From NCBI RefSeq assembly GCF_016865365.1, contig NZ_AP024469.1, positions 1,293,001-1,357,000 of the forward strand: 64,000 bases of DNA. Direction: 5' to 3'. The notes beneath the pieces are model-generated. The model was given only the letters and a program-made list of their open reading frames with translations, had not been told where the DNA came from and did no database searches. How positions within the stretch are numbered: the stretch's first letter is position 1; each line of letters opens with the position of its first letter. Positions 38,901 through 46,713 of this stretch are shown one piece after another. Both the position numbers and the translations under genes were made by a program. This stretch comes from Geobacter sp. SVR. Lineage in GTDB: Bacteria > Desulfobacterota > Desulfuromonadia > Geobacterales > Pseudopelobacteraceae.

Positions 38901-39171
38901 ACAGGGTCATCATGCCGTTGTTGGTGTTGATGGAATACATGTAGTCCAGGTTGTCCACGCCTGACATCTGCTGCTCGATGGGGGTGGCCACCGACTGTTC
39001 CACGGTCTGCGCGTCAGCACCGGTATAGGTGGCGTTGACCTGGATCGCCGGAGGGACGATGTCGGGGAACTGGGCGATGGGGAGCCGTGCCATGGCCACC
39101 AGACCCAGGATCACCATCAGGATCGAGATCACCATGGCCACAATGGGGCGGTTGATAAAGAACCTGGACAT
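35968..39171 (-). CDS. RND multidrug efflux pump (AcrB/HAE1 type)
   Basis: 1067 aa; AGAGGTAAACC precedes ATG 39171, just 3 nt after the adaptor stop. The start MSRFFINRPIVAMVIS is typical of HAE1 pumps. The first periplasmic loop contains GVDNLDYMYS, and TM4 carries the proton-relay pair in GLVVDDAIVVVE (about 410). The second half has FLPDEDQGFIFAGIQLP and TM10 with AKNAILIVEFAK, providing the Lys of the relay. The C-terminal tail is His/Gly-rich. The pump takes up hydrophobic or amphipathic compounds from the periplasm and inner membrane using proton influx. Drug specificity cannot be read from the sequence. Confidence 0.95.
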   Translation of the reverse strand: MSRFFINRPIVAMVISILMVILGLVAMARLPIAQFPDIVPPAIQVNATYTGADAQTVEQSVATPIEQQMSGVDNLDYMYSINTNNGMMTLYNYFELGTNANTDQILAQMREGQAEPQLPRDVVDYGVTVAKSTSSPLIMFALYSPNGTYDNIFLANYSYININDQMTRIKGIASVTVFGAGQYAMRLWVRPDQLAKLNITIPEIMNAVKAQNTVNPSGQVGAQPVPKGQEFTYSVRSQGRLQSEQEFGDIVVRANPNGSIVRVRDVARIELGAQTYNLEGRLNGKPCALIALYQMPGTNALDAAEGTKKLMADLKQRFPPDLDYTVALDTTLAVTEGMKEIEHTFVEALVLVILVVFIFLQGWRATLIPLLAVPVSLVGTFVLFPLLGFSINTLSLFGIVLAIGLVVDDAIVVVEAVEHHIEHGLSPRDASLKAMEEVSGPVIAIAIILAAVFVPTAFIPGITGQLYQQFAVTIAVSVIFSAFNALSLSPALCALLLKPKKRGTGPLQKFYDWFNRVFGRATNGYVSLCGMAIRKSKTSLLLLLAVTVLAGIAGKSIPTGFLPDEDQGFIFAGIQLPNASSLQRTSEVARQAEELIMKTPGVKYVSSIIGYSMLSQVQNTYSAFFFISLEEWAKREKPEEKYEAIKASISRKMAGLPGAVGFAFPPPAIMGVGTSGGVTFILQDRAGKDVAFLAENVQKFLEAAAKRPEFSRVTTTFTPTVPQLFVDVDRDKALKQGVNVADVYKVLQCFMGSGFINYFNKFGRQWQVFLQAEGDYRTNIENIGQFYVRNSEGQAVPLAALTSTHSLVGPEFTMRYNLYRSAQINATAAAGVSSAQAMKALEEVFAQTMPREMGFDYSGMSFQEQKAQKGISPMAIFAFSFLCVFLILAAQYESWSLPFSVLLGTPVAVAGAFAGLLFRSFENNIYAQIGLVMLIGLAAKNAILIVEFAKLEYEKGKPLADATLEGARLRLRPILMTSFAFILGCVPLAIASGAGAISRQVMGITVIGGMLAASFIAIFLIPVTFYVVEKLGHRKDAGGHVPPGGAVAGHGGAPTEHVAIEEGDRHA

Positions 39172-39174
39172 GGT

Positions 39175-40464
39175 TTACCTCTTTTCGGGCGCCGGCGCTG
39201 CCGGTTTTGGCGCCGGTCCGGCAGGGCCCGGTTGTGCCGGTTGTGGCGCCTGTGACGGTTGTACCGGCTGTGCGGGCTGTCCTTGTTGTCCCGGTTGGGC
39301 GTCTGCCTTCTCGGGAGTATATGGTTTCGGTGTCACGGTCATGCCCGGCTTCACCTTCTGGGTCCCCTCGGCCACAACGTTTTCGCCGGGCTTCAGCCCC
39401 TCCTCGACCACCCAGTCCGAGCCGATCCGGTCCGCGACCTTGACCGCACGGACCTCAGCCTTGTTGTCGGCTCCCACCACCGCCACCATGGGTTTTCCCT
39501 GCATATCGGTCACGGCCCGCTGGGGAATCAGCAGCGCTCCCTTCCTGACTGACATGACGGCCCGCACCAGGGCATAGCCCCCGGGACGCAGCCGGTTGCC
39601 GGGGTTGGGGAAGAGCGATCCCACCCTGAGCGTGCCGGTGGTGGGGTCGATCTGGCGGTCGGCCAGAACCAGGTGCCCTTTGTAGGGATAGACGCTGCCG
39701 TCGGCCAGGACCAGCTCCAGCGGTATCTTCTCCGGATTCTGGTCCTCCTCCCCCCTGACCTTCAGATACTCCCGCTCGCTGACGCTGATGTAGGCCTTGA
39801 TGGGATTGACCGTGGAGACGGAGGTCAATTCGTTCGGCATGTCCGGACTTACCAGGTCCCCCAGCTGGGCCTTGGCGATTCCGGGAATGCCGTCGACCGG
39901 GGAGGTGATTTTGGTGAATCCCAGGTTCAGCCTGGCCTCTTCGACCGCTGCCCGGGCCGCTTCCACCGAGGACCTCGTGGAAAGCTCCATGCCGGTGGCG
40001 TCATCCAGGTCCTTGCGGCTGACCGCGTTCTGTTCCGCCAGAGGCTTGATGCGGGCCAGATTCGCCTTGGCGGTGTCATGGCGGGCCTGCTGCTGTGCCA
40101 GCTGCGCCTGGGCCTGGTCGAGGGCGGCCTTGAAGGTGCGGGGGTCGATCAGAAAGAGCGTCTGCCCCTTTTTGACGAACTGCCCCTCATGGTAGTTCTG
40201 CTTGATGAGATAACCGGTCACCTGGGGCCGGATAACGGCATTGACGGAGCCATCCAGGGAGCCGACCCACTCCTTCCGGACCGGAACATCCTTCTGGGTA
40301 ACGGGTACCACCTCCACTGTCGGCGGGGGGGGCGGCGCTTCTTTCTTCTTCTGTTGGCAACCGCTTCCCAGCCCTGCGGCAAGGCATATCGCGACCACGG
40401 CGACAATTTGCTCCGCAGCCGGAAACCAGCGCCCTCCGATCCGGAAGATCCTGATCTTTTTCAT
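39175..40464 (-). CDS. RND periplasmic adaptor lipoprotein (AcrA type)
   Basis: 429 aa; GAGGGGGATACC precedes ATG 40464. A lipoprotein signal peptide ends at LGSGC (Cys36). The lipoyl half-motif VIRPQVTGYLIKQNYHEGQFVKKGQTLFLID is present in pieces (VTGYLIKQNYHEG, VKKGQTLFLIDPR), followed by a helical hairpin (ALDQAQAQLAQQQARHD) and the second lipoyl half ITSPVDGIPG. Beta-barrel and membrane-proximal domains follow. The C-terminal 45 residues are an unusual Pro/Gln/Ala-rich low-complexity tail (QPGQQGQPAQPVQPSQAPQP), not needed for the fold. First gene of the RND operon. Confidence 0.92.
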   Translation of the reverse strand: MKKIRIFRIGGRWFPAAEQIVAVVAICLAAGLGSGCQQKKKEAPPPPPTVEVVPVTQKDVPVRKEWVGSLDGSVNAVIRPQVTGYLIKQNYHEGQFVKKGQTLFLIDPRTFKAALDQAQAQLAQQQARHDTAKANLARIKPLAEQNAVSRKDLDDATGMELSTRSSVEAARAAVEEARLNLGFTKITSPVDGIPGIAKAQLGDLVSPDMPNELTSVSTVNPIKAYISVSEREYLKVRGEEDQNPEKIPLELVLADGSVYPYKGHLVLADRQIDPTTGTLRVGSLFPNPGNRLRPGGYALVRAVMSVRKGALLIPQRAVTDMQGKPMVAVVGADNKAEVRAVKVADRIGSDWVVEEGLKPGENVVAEGTQKVKPGMTVTPKPYTPEKADAQPGQQGQPAQPVQPSQAPQPAQPGPAGPAPKPAAPAPEKR

Positions 40465-40581
40465 GGTATCCCCCTCTGCTCAGGCAGTGACCGGTGAACG
40501 GTGTTTTCGCTTCGGATGCAGTCTGTTCACGTGTCCTGCGATTTTTGTCATTCGGCAAGCTGCTGACCTTTGCTTAAAACT

Positions 40582-40597
40582 ATCAAATTACATGCCA
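40582..40597 (-). promoter_or_regulatory. Weak sigma-54 -24/-12 promoter candidate for the RND operon
   Basis: On the minus strand TGGCAT-N5-TTGAT has correct GG to -12 spacing, but -12 has GA in place of the conserved GC and CAT replaces CAC. It lies about 118 bp upstream of the adaptor start. The mismatch at -12 makes it a weak candidate; it gains interest only because a sigma-54 activator is divergently encoded. Confidence 0.3.
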
Positions 40598-40667
40598 TGC
40601 ATCCTTATGCCGGGTAACTGCCGGTAATTGGGAAGCTTACGACCACGAAGGGGGCGGGAGCGGATAT

Positions 40668-40693
40668 CCGGGGGACGACATGTCGTCTCCGGG
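40668..40693. promoter_or_regulatory. Strong palindrome between the RND operon and the sigma-54 activator
   Basis: CCGGGGGACGACATGTCGTC followed by TCCGGG: the inner 14 bp (40674-40687) are a perfect palindrome, extended outward with one mismatch to 26 bp. It is about 70-95 bp upstream of the candidate -24/-12 site and 164 bp before the activator start. It fits an enhancer (UAS) for the activator, or an autoregulatory operator. Confidence 0.5.
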
Positions 40694-40856
40694 TCGAGTT
40701 ACCGACTTGACAAGCGGTGAAAGTATTATTTACTCAAGATGTCAGCCATGGCTGTTATTGATTTAATTTTAATTAGTTACGGCGTTGTGGGCCCTGCTCC
40801 GGGACACGTCGAAGCAGGCGGGGGGCACCAATCCGGGAATCGGGATGAGGGGATGC

Positions 40857-42503
40857 ATGAGCAGGTCAGCCTTGCGGATCACGACGGAAAATGACTCGAC
40901 AGCCGGTACCTTTCCGCTGCCGGTACCGGAAGGGCTGACGCCGTTGCAACGGCCGCAGTTCGAGCAACTCATCTCCGATCTTTCGGTCAGATTCATCAAC
41001 GTGACGTCAGGCGAGGTGGACCGGGAGATTATCGCTGCCCTGGGGCAGGTCCGGGAGATGTTCCGCTTCGACGGTTTCTGCCTGATTTCTCTTTCGACGG
41101 GAAAGCGTGAGGTGATGTTCACCCATTCCTCGTATGCCGAGGGGGTCCACCCGATCCAGGAGAAGGTGGATATCAGTCTGCTGTTTCCCTGGGCAAAGGC
41201 GAACCTGCTCCGCGGGGAGGCGGTCTGCTTCGCTTCTCCGGAGGACCTGCCCGAAGAGGCCGTGGTTGACCGCCAGAGCTGGCAGGCACTGGGGATCAGG
41301 GGGGGCGTCATTGTTCCGGTCCTGGTGGCCGGATCGGTAGAATATCTCATTGTCGCCTCCCTCGTCCGCGTCTCCTGTCTGATCGACAAGGGGCTTTTTC
41401 CGCGGTTGCGCCTGCTGGGCGAGATCTTTGCCAATGCCCTGGTGCGCTGCAGTGTGAAGGCGGAACAGCGGGAATCCTGGGCAGAAATTCAACGGATGAA
41501 GGAGAAGCTGCAGCCGGAAGGGGAATATCTCCAGTCCGAAACCGTATTTTCCCAGCGTCACGAGGAGATCATCGGTCAGAGCGGCGCCCTTGCCAAGACC
41601 CTGGTGCTGACGGAGCAGGTGGCACCTACCGATTCCACGGTGCTGATCTGCGGCGAAACCGGCACCGGCAAGGAACTTATCGCCCGGGCGATACACAAGC
41701 TCGGTCCGCGCCGGAACAAGCTCATGGTAAAGGTCAATTGCGCATCGCTGCCGACCGCCTTGGTGGAGAGCGAACTGTTCGGCCGGGAAAAAGGGGCCTA
41801 CACCGGCGCCCTGACGCGGCAGGCCGGGCGTTTCGAATCGGCCGACGGCGGCACGATCTTTCTCGACGAAATCGCCGAGATGTCGCTGGAACTTCAAGCA
41901 AAACTCCTGCGGGTGCTGCAGGAGGGGCAGTTTGAACGGCTGGGGAGCACCAAGACAATGCAGGTGGATGTACGGGTCATCGCTGCCACCAACCGCAATC
42001 TGGCCGAAGAGGTGAAGCGGGGCAACTTCAGGGAAGATCTCTACTATCGCCTGAATGTCTTTCAGATCCATATGCCGCCGCTCCGCGAACGGCTCGAGGA
42101 TATCCCCCTGCTGGTGTGGGCCTTTGTTGACGAATTCGCCGAAAAGATGGGGAAGAAGATCAACAAGGTTTCCAAACAGGACATGGAAGCCCTGCAGCGC
42201 TACGCCTGGCCGGGAAACGTCCGTGAGCTGCGGAACGTGATCGAACATGCGGTCATCGTAAGTTCCGGCGACAGACTGCAGGTGCGGCTGCCGGAAAATA
42301 CCCCCCAGGAACCTTCCGGCATACTGACACTGGAAGAGCACGAAATCCGGCACATCAGGGAAGCCCTGCGTCTTACCGGCTGGCGGATCAAGGGCGAGGC
42401 CGGGGCCGCCAAGCTGCTCGGGCTCAATCCCTCCACCCTGTATTCACGGATGCAGAAGTTGGGTATCAGTCATCGCCAAGCCAAAGACGAGATCTCGCAC
42501 TAA
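40857..42503 (+). CDS. GAF-AAA+-Fis sigma-54-dependent activator
   Basis: 548 aa from ATG 40857 (GAGGGG upstream); ATG 40845 and a TTG at 40785 are alternatives. A GAF-like sensor domain (about 40-205) is followed by the AAA+ domain: Walker A GETGTGKE (266-273), the sigma-54-contacting loop GAYTGA (313-318; Tyr replaces Phe of GAFTGA, a known variant), Walker B GGTIFLDEIA (331-340) and ATNRNLAEEV. The C-terminus has a Fis-type helix-turn-helix (AAKLLGLNPSTLYSRMQKLG). It is divergent from the RND operon with the palindrome between them, so it probably controls efflux in response to a small ligand bound by GAF. Confidence 0.9.
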   Translation: MSRSALRITTENDSTAGTFPLPVPEGLTPLQRPQFEQLISDLSVRFINVTSGEVDREIIAALGQVREMFRFDGFCLISLSTGKREVMFTHSSYAEGVHPIQEKVDISLLFPWAKANLLRGEAVCFASPEDLPEEAVVDRQSWQALGIRGGVIVPVLVAGSVEYLIVASLVRVSCLIDKGLFPRLRLLGEIFANALVRCSVKAEQRESWAEIQRMKEKLQPEGEYLQSETVFSQRHEEIIGQSGALAKTLVLTEQVAPTDSTVLICGETGTGKELIARAIHKLGPRRNKLMVKVNCASLPTALVESELFGREKGAYTGALTRQAGRFESADGGTIFLDEIAEMSLELQAKLLRVLQEGQFERLGSTKTMQVDVRVIAATNRNLAEEVKRGNFREDLYYRLNVFQIHMPPLRERLEDIPLLVWAFVDEFAEKMGKKINKVSKQDMEALQRYAWPGNVRELRNVIEHAVIVSSGDRLQVRLPENTPQEPSGILTLEEHEIRHIREALRLTGWRIKGEAGAAKLLGLNPSTLYSRMQKLGISHRQAKDEISH

Positions 42504-42632
42504 AGTCGAAATTCCGTCCCCCCTGTTCCGTCCCTCCCTTTTCCCTTCCCCTGCGCTTTTCCTTAACCAGTTGATTACGTTGCAGCTTGTCGCGTTTTAC
42601 GGCGTTGGCACAGATTTGGGAAGAGTCAGGGC

Positions 42633-42974
42633 ATGCTCCTGTCAAAAGTGAAAATATCTCCGGTTGCAGGAAAGCGGCAGGAGATCCTCGACATCCTGCA
42701 ATCGGTGCGGGGTCCGACCCTGGCGGCATCCGGATGCCTTGAGAGCAGCATCTTCGAGGAGCATGACGACGAGTTTTCCATTGTTTACATGGAGGAGTGG
42801 CAATCACGGGCGGAAATGATCGTCCATATCCGCTCGCCCCTTTATTCCCGGGTGCTCAAGGCAATGGAGCTTTCCGGACGGCAGCCGGAGATCCGTTTTT
42901 ATGATGTTTCCGCTACCGAAGGGCTGGATCTGATCGAGTGTGCGCGTTCCTCGATTTCGGAAGTCCGGCAGTAG
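42633..42974 (+). CDS. ABM-domain (quinol monooxygenase-like) protein
   Basis: 113 aa. The ATG is 130 bp after the activator. A ferredoxin-like dimeric alpha-beta barrel (antibiotic biosynthesis monooxygenase, ABM) is suggested by VKISPVAGKRQEILDILQSV, CLESSIFEEHDDEFSIVYME, and a terminal FYDVSATEGLD. Such proteins modify or bind quinones and aromatic compounds. The pattern IVYMEEWQSRAEMIVHIRS matches the ABM second half. No catalytic residues are conserved across the family, so activity is not assigned. Location downstream of the activator suggests it could be co-regulated with the efflux system. Confidence 0.7.
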   Translation: MLLSKVKISPVAGKRQEILDILQSVRGPTLAASGCLESSIFEEHDDEFSIVYMEEWQSRAEMIVHIRSPLYSRVLKAMELSGRQPEIRFYDVSATEGLDLIECARSSISEVRQ

Positions 42975-43143
42975 GCTGCTAGATTTTGACACAAAACGAT
43001 ACTTAATGACGCTGTATGACACTTATGGATACAAAACGACGCTGAAGGTCGGGCTCCCTGTCTCGCAGAGTTTTCCGGTGCCGAAGAAGGGGCGGGGGAT
43101 GCAGATCTGTTGCGAAGATCTTTCGGGATAGCAGGGCGTGACA

Positions 43144-44274
43144 ATGAAGCCGAGCGAACTGACAATCGAAAGGAGTCCGGAGGGAGCGGTTCTGCTGACG
43201 CTGGCCGGCGACTGGAGGCTGGGCAACACTCTCCCTGCTCCGGATGGCGTGCTTGCCGCACCAACCCCGGGAGAGCGGATGCGGCGCCTTGCCTTCGATA
43301 CCGGCAGCCTGGCGGGATGGGACAGCGGGTTGCTGATATTCCTGGCAAGACTGTTCGAGATCGGCCGCCGTGACGGCCTCGATATCGATCAATCCGGACT
43401 GCCGGCAGGGGTGCGAAGGCTCCTGGACCTGGCATCTCCCGCGAACCAGCGGACAGGAGTGACACGGGGAGGGGAACGGCCGCCGTTCCTGGCGCGAGTG
43501 GGGGGCATGACTCTGGACTGGATCGAGGGGGGCAGGGAACTGCTGGAGTTCATCGGAGAGGCGACCCGGGCGTTTTTCAGGATGCTGCGGGGCAAGGCCT
43601 CCTTCCGGCGGCTGGACCTGCTGGTCACCATACAGGAGACCGGAGCCCAGGCGCTTCCCATCGTAACCCTGATCAGCCTCCTGGTCGGGATGATCCTGGC
43701 CTTTGTGGCGGCCATCCAGCTGAAGCTGTTCGGGGCGCAGATCTATGTGGCCGATGTGGTCGGAATCGGCATCGTGCGGGTCATGGGGGCCATCATGACC
43801 GGCATCATCATGTCCGGACGGACCGGCGCCGCCTTTGCCGCCCAGCTCGGCACCATGCAGGTCAACGAGGAGATCGATGCCCTGGAGACTCTCGGTTTCT
43901 CGCCGGTGGAGTTCCTGGTGCTGCCCAGGATGCTGGCCCTGATGCTGATGATGCCGCTCCTGTGCGTTTATGCCGATCTGATGGGCATCATGGGGGGCAT
44001 GACCGTGGGGGTGGGGATGCTCGGCATCGGCGTTGTCGAGTATATCAACGAATCCAAGAACGCCTTGAACCTGTCCCATTTCCTGGTCGGCCTGTTCCAC
44101 AGCTTTGTTTTCGGCATCCTGGTGGCGGTGTTCGGATGCCTGCGCGGCATCCAGTGTGAGCGGAGCGCTTCGGCGGTCGGCTATGCAGCCACCTCGGCGG
44201 TGGTGACGAGCATTGTCGGCATTGTGGTGGCCACCCTGATCATCACCCTTTCCTGCCAGGTGCTGGGGATATGA
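43144..44274 (+). CDS. MlaE-type lipid ABC permease with N-terminal STAS domain
   Basis: 376 aa from ATG 43144 (GTG 43138 in frame is an alternative). Residues about 5-95 form a STAS-like domain (GAVLLTLAGDWRLGN, then GLDIDQSGLPAGVRRLLDLA). The MlaE permease covers about 130-375, with the characteristic ALPIVTLISLLVGMILAF, GAIMTGIIMSGRTGAAFAA, TMQVNEEIDALETLG and PVEFLVLPRMLALMLMMP, and several membrane segments. It would be the inner-membrane part of an MCE-type phospholipid transporter. The stop overlaps the next gene by 4 bp (ATGA). A fused STAS, rather than a separate MlaB, is a known variant. Confidence 0.9.
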   Translation: MKPSELTIERSPEGAVLLTLAGDWRLGNTLPAPDGVLAAPTPGERMRRLAFDTGSLAGWDSGLLIFLARLFEIGRRDGLDIDQSGLPAGVRRLLDLASPANQRTGVTRGGERPPFLARVGGMTLDWIEGGRELLEFIGEATRAFFRMLRGKASFRRLDLLVTIQETGAQALPIVTLISLLVGMILAFVAAIQLKLFGAQIYVADVVGIGIVRVMGAIMTGIIMSGRTGAAFAAQLGTMQVNEEIDALETLGFSPVEFLVLPRMLALMLMMPLLCVYADLMGIMGGMTVGVGMLGIGVVEYINESKNALNLSHFLVGLFHSFVFGILVAVFGCLRGIQCERSASAVGYAATSAVVTSIVGIVVATLIITLSCQVLGI

Positions 44275-45062
44275 ACATGCCGGCGGACGGGAGGGCACAC
44301 GCAGAACAGGCCGCCATAGAGGTGGTGGGACTGGAGATGTCCTACGGCAGCTTCGTGCTGATGCGGGACCTCACCTTCACCGTCAGGCGGGGGGACATAT
44401 TCATCATCATGGGGGGGAGCGGCAGCGGCAAGAGTACCCTCCTGAAACACCTGGTGGGGCTCAAGAGCCCGAGCAGGGGGCAGGTGGTCTACGGCGGGGT
44501 CAGCTATTGGGAGGCAGAGGCGGAGGAGCAGGAGCAGCTCAAGCGGCGTTTCGGCATTCTGTTCCAGAGCGGGGCGCTGTGGAGCTCCATGACCCTGGCG
44601 GAGAACATCGCCCTGCCGCTGGAACAGTACACCAAGCTCCCGCCTGCGCAGATCAGGGAGCTGGTGTCGTTCAAGCTGGCGCTGGTGGGGTTGGGGGGCT
44701 TCGAGGAGTTCTATCCCTCGGAGCTCAGCGGCGGCATGAAAAAGAGGGCCGGGCTGGCACGGGCCATGGCCCTCGATCCGGACCTGCTCTTTTTCGACGA
44801 GCCCTCGGCCGGTCTCGACCCGATCAGCGCCCGGCTGCTGGACGACCTGATCATCGAGCTGAGGGACAGCCTCGGCACGACCATTGTGGTGGTAACGCAC
44901 GAACTGGCGAGCATCTTCGCCATCGGCAGCAATTCGATCTTTCTCGACCCGGATCGTAAAACGATGACCGCCTCCGGCGATCCGAAGCGTCTTCTCGCGG
45001 AATCGCCGGACCCGAAGGTCATCAGCTTTCTGACACGCGGAGAGGGGGAGCGGCAGCGGTAA
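44271..45062 (+). CDS. MlaF-type ABC ATPase
   Basis: 263 aa; ATG 44271 overlaps the permease stop. ABC signatures in order: Walker A GGSGSGKST, Q-loop LFQSGALWSSMT, signature LSGGMKKRAGLARAM, Walker B LLFFDEPSAGLDP, and the switch His in VVVTHELAS. The sequence DEPSAGLDPISA and the ALWSSMTLAENI form are typical of the Mla/MCE group. It energises transport of phospholipid between inner and outer membranes with the permease. The C-terminus ends in an Arg-rich tail of a few residues. Confidence 0.92.
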   Translation: MNMPADGRAHAEQAAIEVVGLEMSYGSFVLMRDLTFTVRRGDIFIIMGGSGSGKSTLLKHLVGLKSPSRGQVVYGGVSYWEAEAEEQEQLKRRFGILFQSGALWSSMTLAENIALPLEQYTKLPPAQIRELVSFKLALVGLGGFEEFYPSELSGGMKKRAGLARAMALDPDLLFFDEPSAGLDPISARLLDDLIIELRDSLGTTIVVVTHELASIFAIGSNSIFLDPDRKTMTASGDPKRLLAESPDPKVISFLTRGEGERQR

Positions 45063-45098
45063 ACTGCCCCGCAATCCCATGAAGGAACGGAGATCCTG

Positions 45099-46091
45099 AT
45101 GAGCACCAAGGTGAGCAAAACGGCAATCGGAGCGTTCGTCCTCGGAGCCATCGTCCTGCTGGTGGCCGGGGTGCTGGTGTTCGGGGGCGGCCAGCTTTTC
45201 GTTACAAAGCACACCTATATCACCTACTTCGACGGCTCCGTAAAAGGGCTGAACGTGGGGTCTCCCGTCATGTTTCGCGGGGTAAAGGTCGGATCGGTGG
45301 ACAATATCAGCATTGTGGCCGACCCGGCCAAGAGGCAACTGAGGATCCCGGTAGTATTCACCCTGGAACCGGCAAAGGTTCAGGGAACCAAGGCCGAGTT
45401 CCGGAGGGACCCGAATGCCATCGAAAAGGCGGTCAAGGAATTCGGCCTCAGGACCCAGCTCCAGTCACTGAGTTTCCTCACCGGCCAGTTGATGGTGGCC
45501 CTCGACTTTTTTCCGGATAAACCAGCCGTGTACGTGGGGCTGAACAAGGAGTATCCCGAGATCCCCAGCGTGCCGATGCCGCTCGAGCAACTGCAGAAAA
45601 CCTTCGAGGAGCTCCCCTTGAAGGAGCTGGTGAAAAACCTGAACGAGACGATCATCGGAATCGATCAGCTGGTCAAGTCCGTCAATGCGAGAAAGACCAT
45701 GCAGGGCATCGAGGCGGTCATACGGGATGTTCAGACACTCATACGGCATGTCGACGAGCAGGTCACTCCCCTGGTCGAGGGGCTGAACAGAACCACCGGG
45801 GCTGCAGAAACGGCGCTCAACGAAACCGGGGAGACCATGGCCGCCGCCAGGGGGGGCATCAACGAACTGGTGGAGGCAGGAAAGAGCACCCTCGAATCGG
45901 CCCGGGCAACCCTGGAGCAATCGCAGCAGACCCTGCGGACCTATTCCGGTGATTCCCAGCTGGTCTACGAGATCAACAAGACCCTGCGCGATCTGTCCGC
46001 CACGGTCCGCTCGTTCAAGAACCTCTCCGATTATCTTGAGCGCCACCCGGAGTCGCTGCTGCGAGGCAAGCCCGCTCCCAAAGGAGAATGA
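45099..46091 (+). CDS. MlaD/MCE-domain protein
   Basis: 330 aa; AAGGAACGGAG precedes the ATG. One N-terminal membrane anchor (about 10-32) is followed by an MCE domain (about 38-125) with the usual YFDGSVKGLNVGSPVMFRGVKVG. The C-terminal two-thirds is predicted helical and low in hydrophobicity, with long Gln/Glu/Thr-rich heptad-like stretches (TALNETGETMAAARGGINEL, ESARATLEQSQQTL), forming the tunnel-like coil seen in longer MCE proteins such as PqiB/YebT relatives. It would bridge the periplasm. Short overlap-free spacing (36 bp and 1 bp) to its neighbours supports one operon. Confidence 0.9.
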   Translation: MSTKVSKTAIGAFVLGAIVLLVAGVLVFGGGQLFVTKHTYITYFDGSVKGLNVGSPVMFRGVKVGSVDNISIVADPAKRQLRIPVVFTLEPAKVQGTKAEFRRDPNAIEKAVKEFGLRTQLQSLSFLTGQLMVALDFFPDKPAVYVGLNKEYPEIPSVPMPLEQLQKTFEELPLKELVKNLNETIIGIDQLVKSVNARKTMQGIEAVIRDVQTLIRHVDEQVTPLVEGLNRTTGAAETALNETGETMAAARGGINELVEAGKSTLESARATLEQSQQTLRTYSGDSQLVYEINKTLRDLSATVRSFKNLSDYLERHPESLLRGKPAPKGE

Positions 46092-46092
46092 G

Positions 46093-46713
46093 ATGAGAAG
46101 CAGACCCCTTCCCTCGCGGATATCCGGTGCGCTCGCCATCCTTCTGGTTCTGGCAGGTTGTGCGAGTTCTCCGCCGTCGCGGTTTTATACGCTCCCCCCT
46201 CTCAGTCTCCAGGGGGAAAAACCTGCCGCTGCGGCGCATCCTGTTTCGGTCAGCATTGCGCCGGTCGAGATACCCGATTACCTGGACCATCCCCAGATCG
46301 TGACGCGGGACGGCCCGAACAAGCTGAAGCTGGCGGAATTCGACCGCTGGGCCGGCTCCCTCTCCGACAACATGGCTGCTGTGCTGGCGGAAAATCTCGG
46401 GTTGCTGCTCGGATCGGATGAGGTCTTTACCGCCCCGCGACTGCGGTCCGAACGGGCCGATTTTTCCGTGGCCATGCGGGTGCTCCGGCTCGACTGCGTA
46501 CCGGGCGAGCAGGTGCTTTTCAGGGCGCAGTGGACACTGTCCGGGGGGATGGAGAGAAAGGATGTCGTTACGCGTGTCATGACCTTTACCAGGCGATTGG
46601 GCGACAAAAGTTTCGATACGATGGTTGCGGCTGTGGGGCAGATCCTGGAACAGGCCAGCCGCGAAATCGCCCGCGAGATACCGGCTAAGCCCAAGGGGGA
46701 TGCTGCTCGATGA
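46093..46713 (+). CDS. PqiC-like transport auxiliary lipoprotein
   Basis: 206 aa. ATG 46093 follows AAGGAGAATGAG, and is 1 bp after the MCE gene stop. A lipoprotein signal ends at LVLAGC (Cys23), then ASSPPSRFYTLPP, the typical opening of the PqiC/ABC-type auxiliary family (SPPsRFYTL). VSVSIAPVEIPDYLDHPQIVTRDGPNKLKLAEFDRWAG, in segments, and DNMAAVLAENLGLLL follow the family pattern. It would sit on the inner face of the outer membrane and receive lipid from the MCE component. The stop overlaps the start of the response regulator. Confidence 0.88.
   Translation: MRSRPLPSRISGALAILLVLAGCASSPPSRFYTLPPLSLQGEKPAAAAHPVSVSIAPVEIPDYLDHPQIVTRDGPNKLKLAEFDRWAGSLSDNMAAVLAENLGLLLGSDEVFTAPRLRSERADFSVAMRVLRLDCVPGEQVLFRAQWTLSGGMERKDVVTRVMTFTRRLGDKSFDTMVAAVGQILEQASREIAREIPAKPKGDAAR

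Noticed and set aside
40707-40735. TTGACA followed by TATTATTTACT as a promoter for the sigma-54 activator
   Set aside because: The -35 is perfect but no -10 hexamer occurs at 16-18 bp; the best match is at 11-14 bp. Left out.
42605-42620. TTGGCACAGATTTGGG, resembling a sigma-54 promoter
   Set aside because: The -24 half is good, but at the required spacing the -12 half reads GG or GA-like sequence rather than GC, and shifting by one base gives wrong spacing. Not called.
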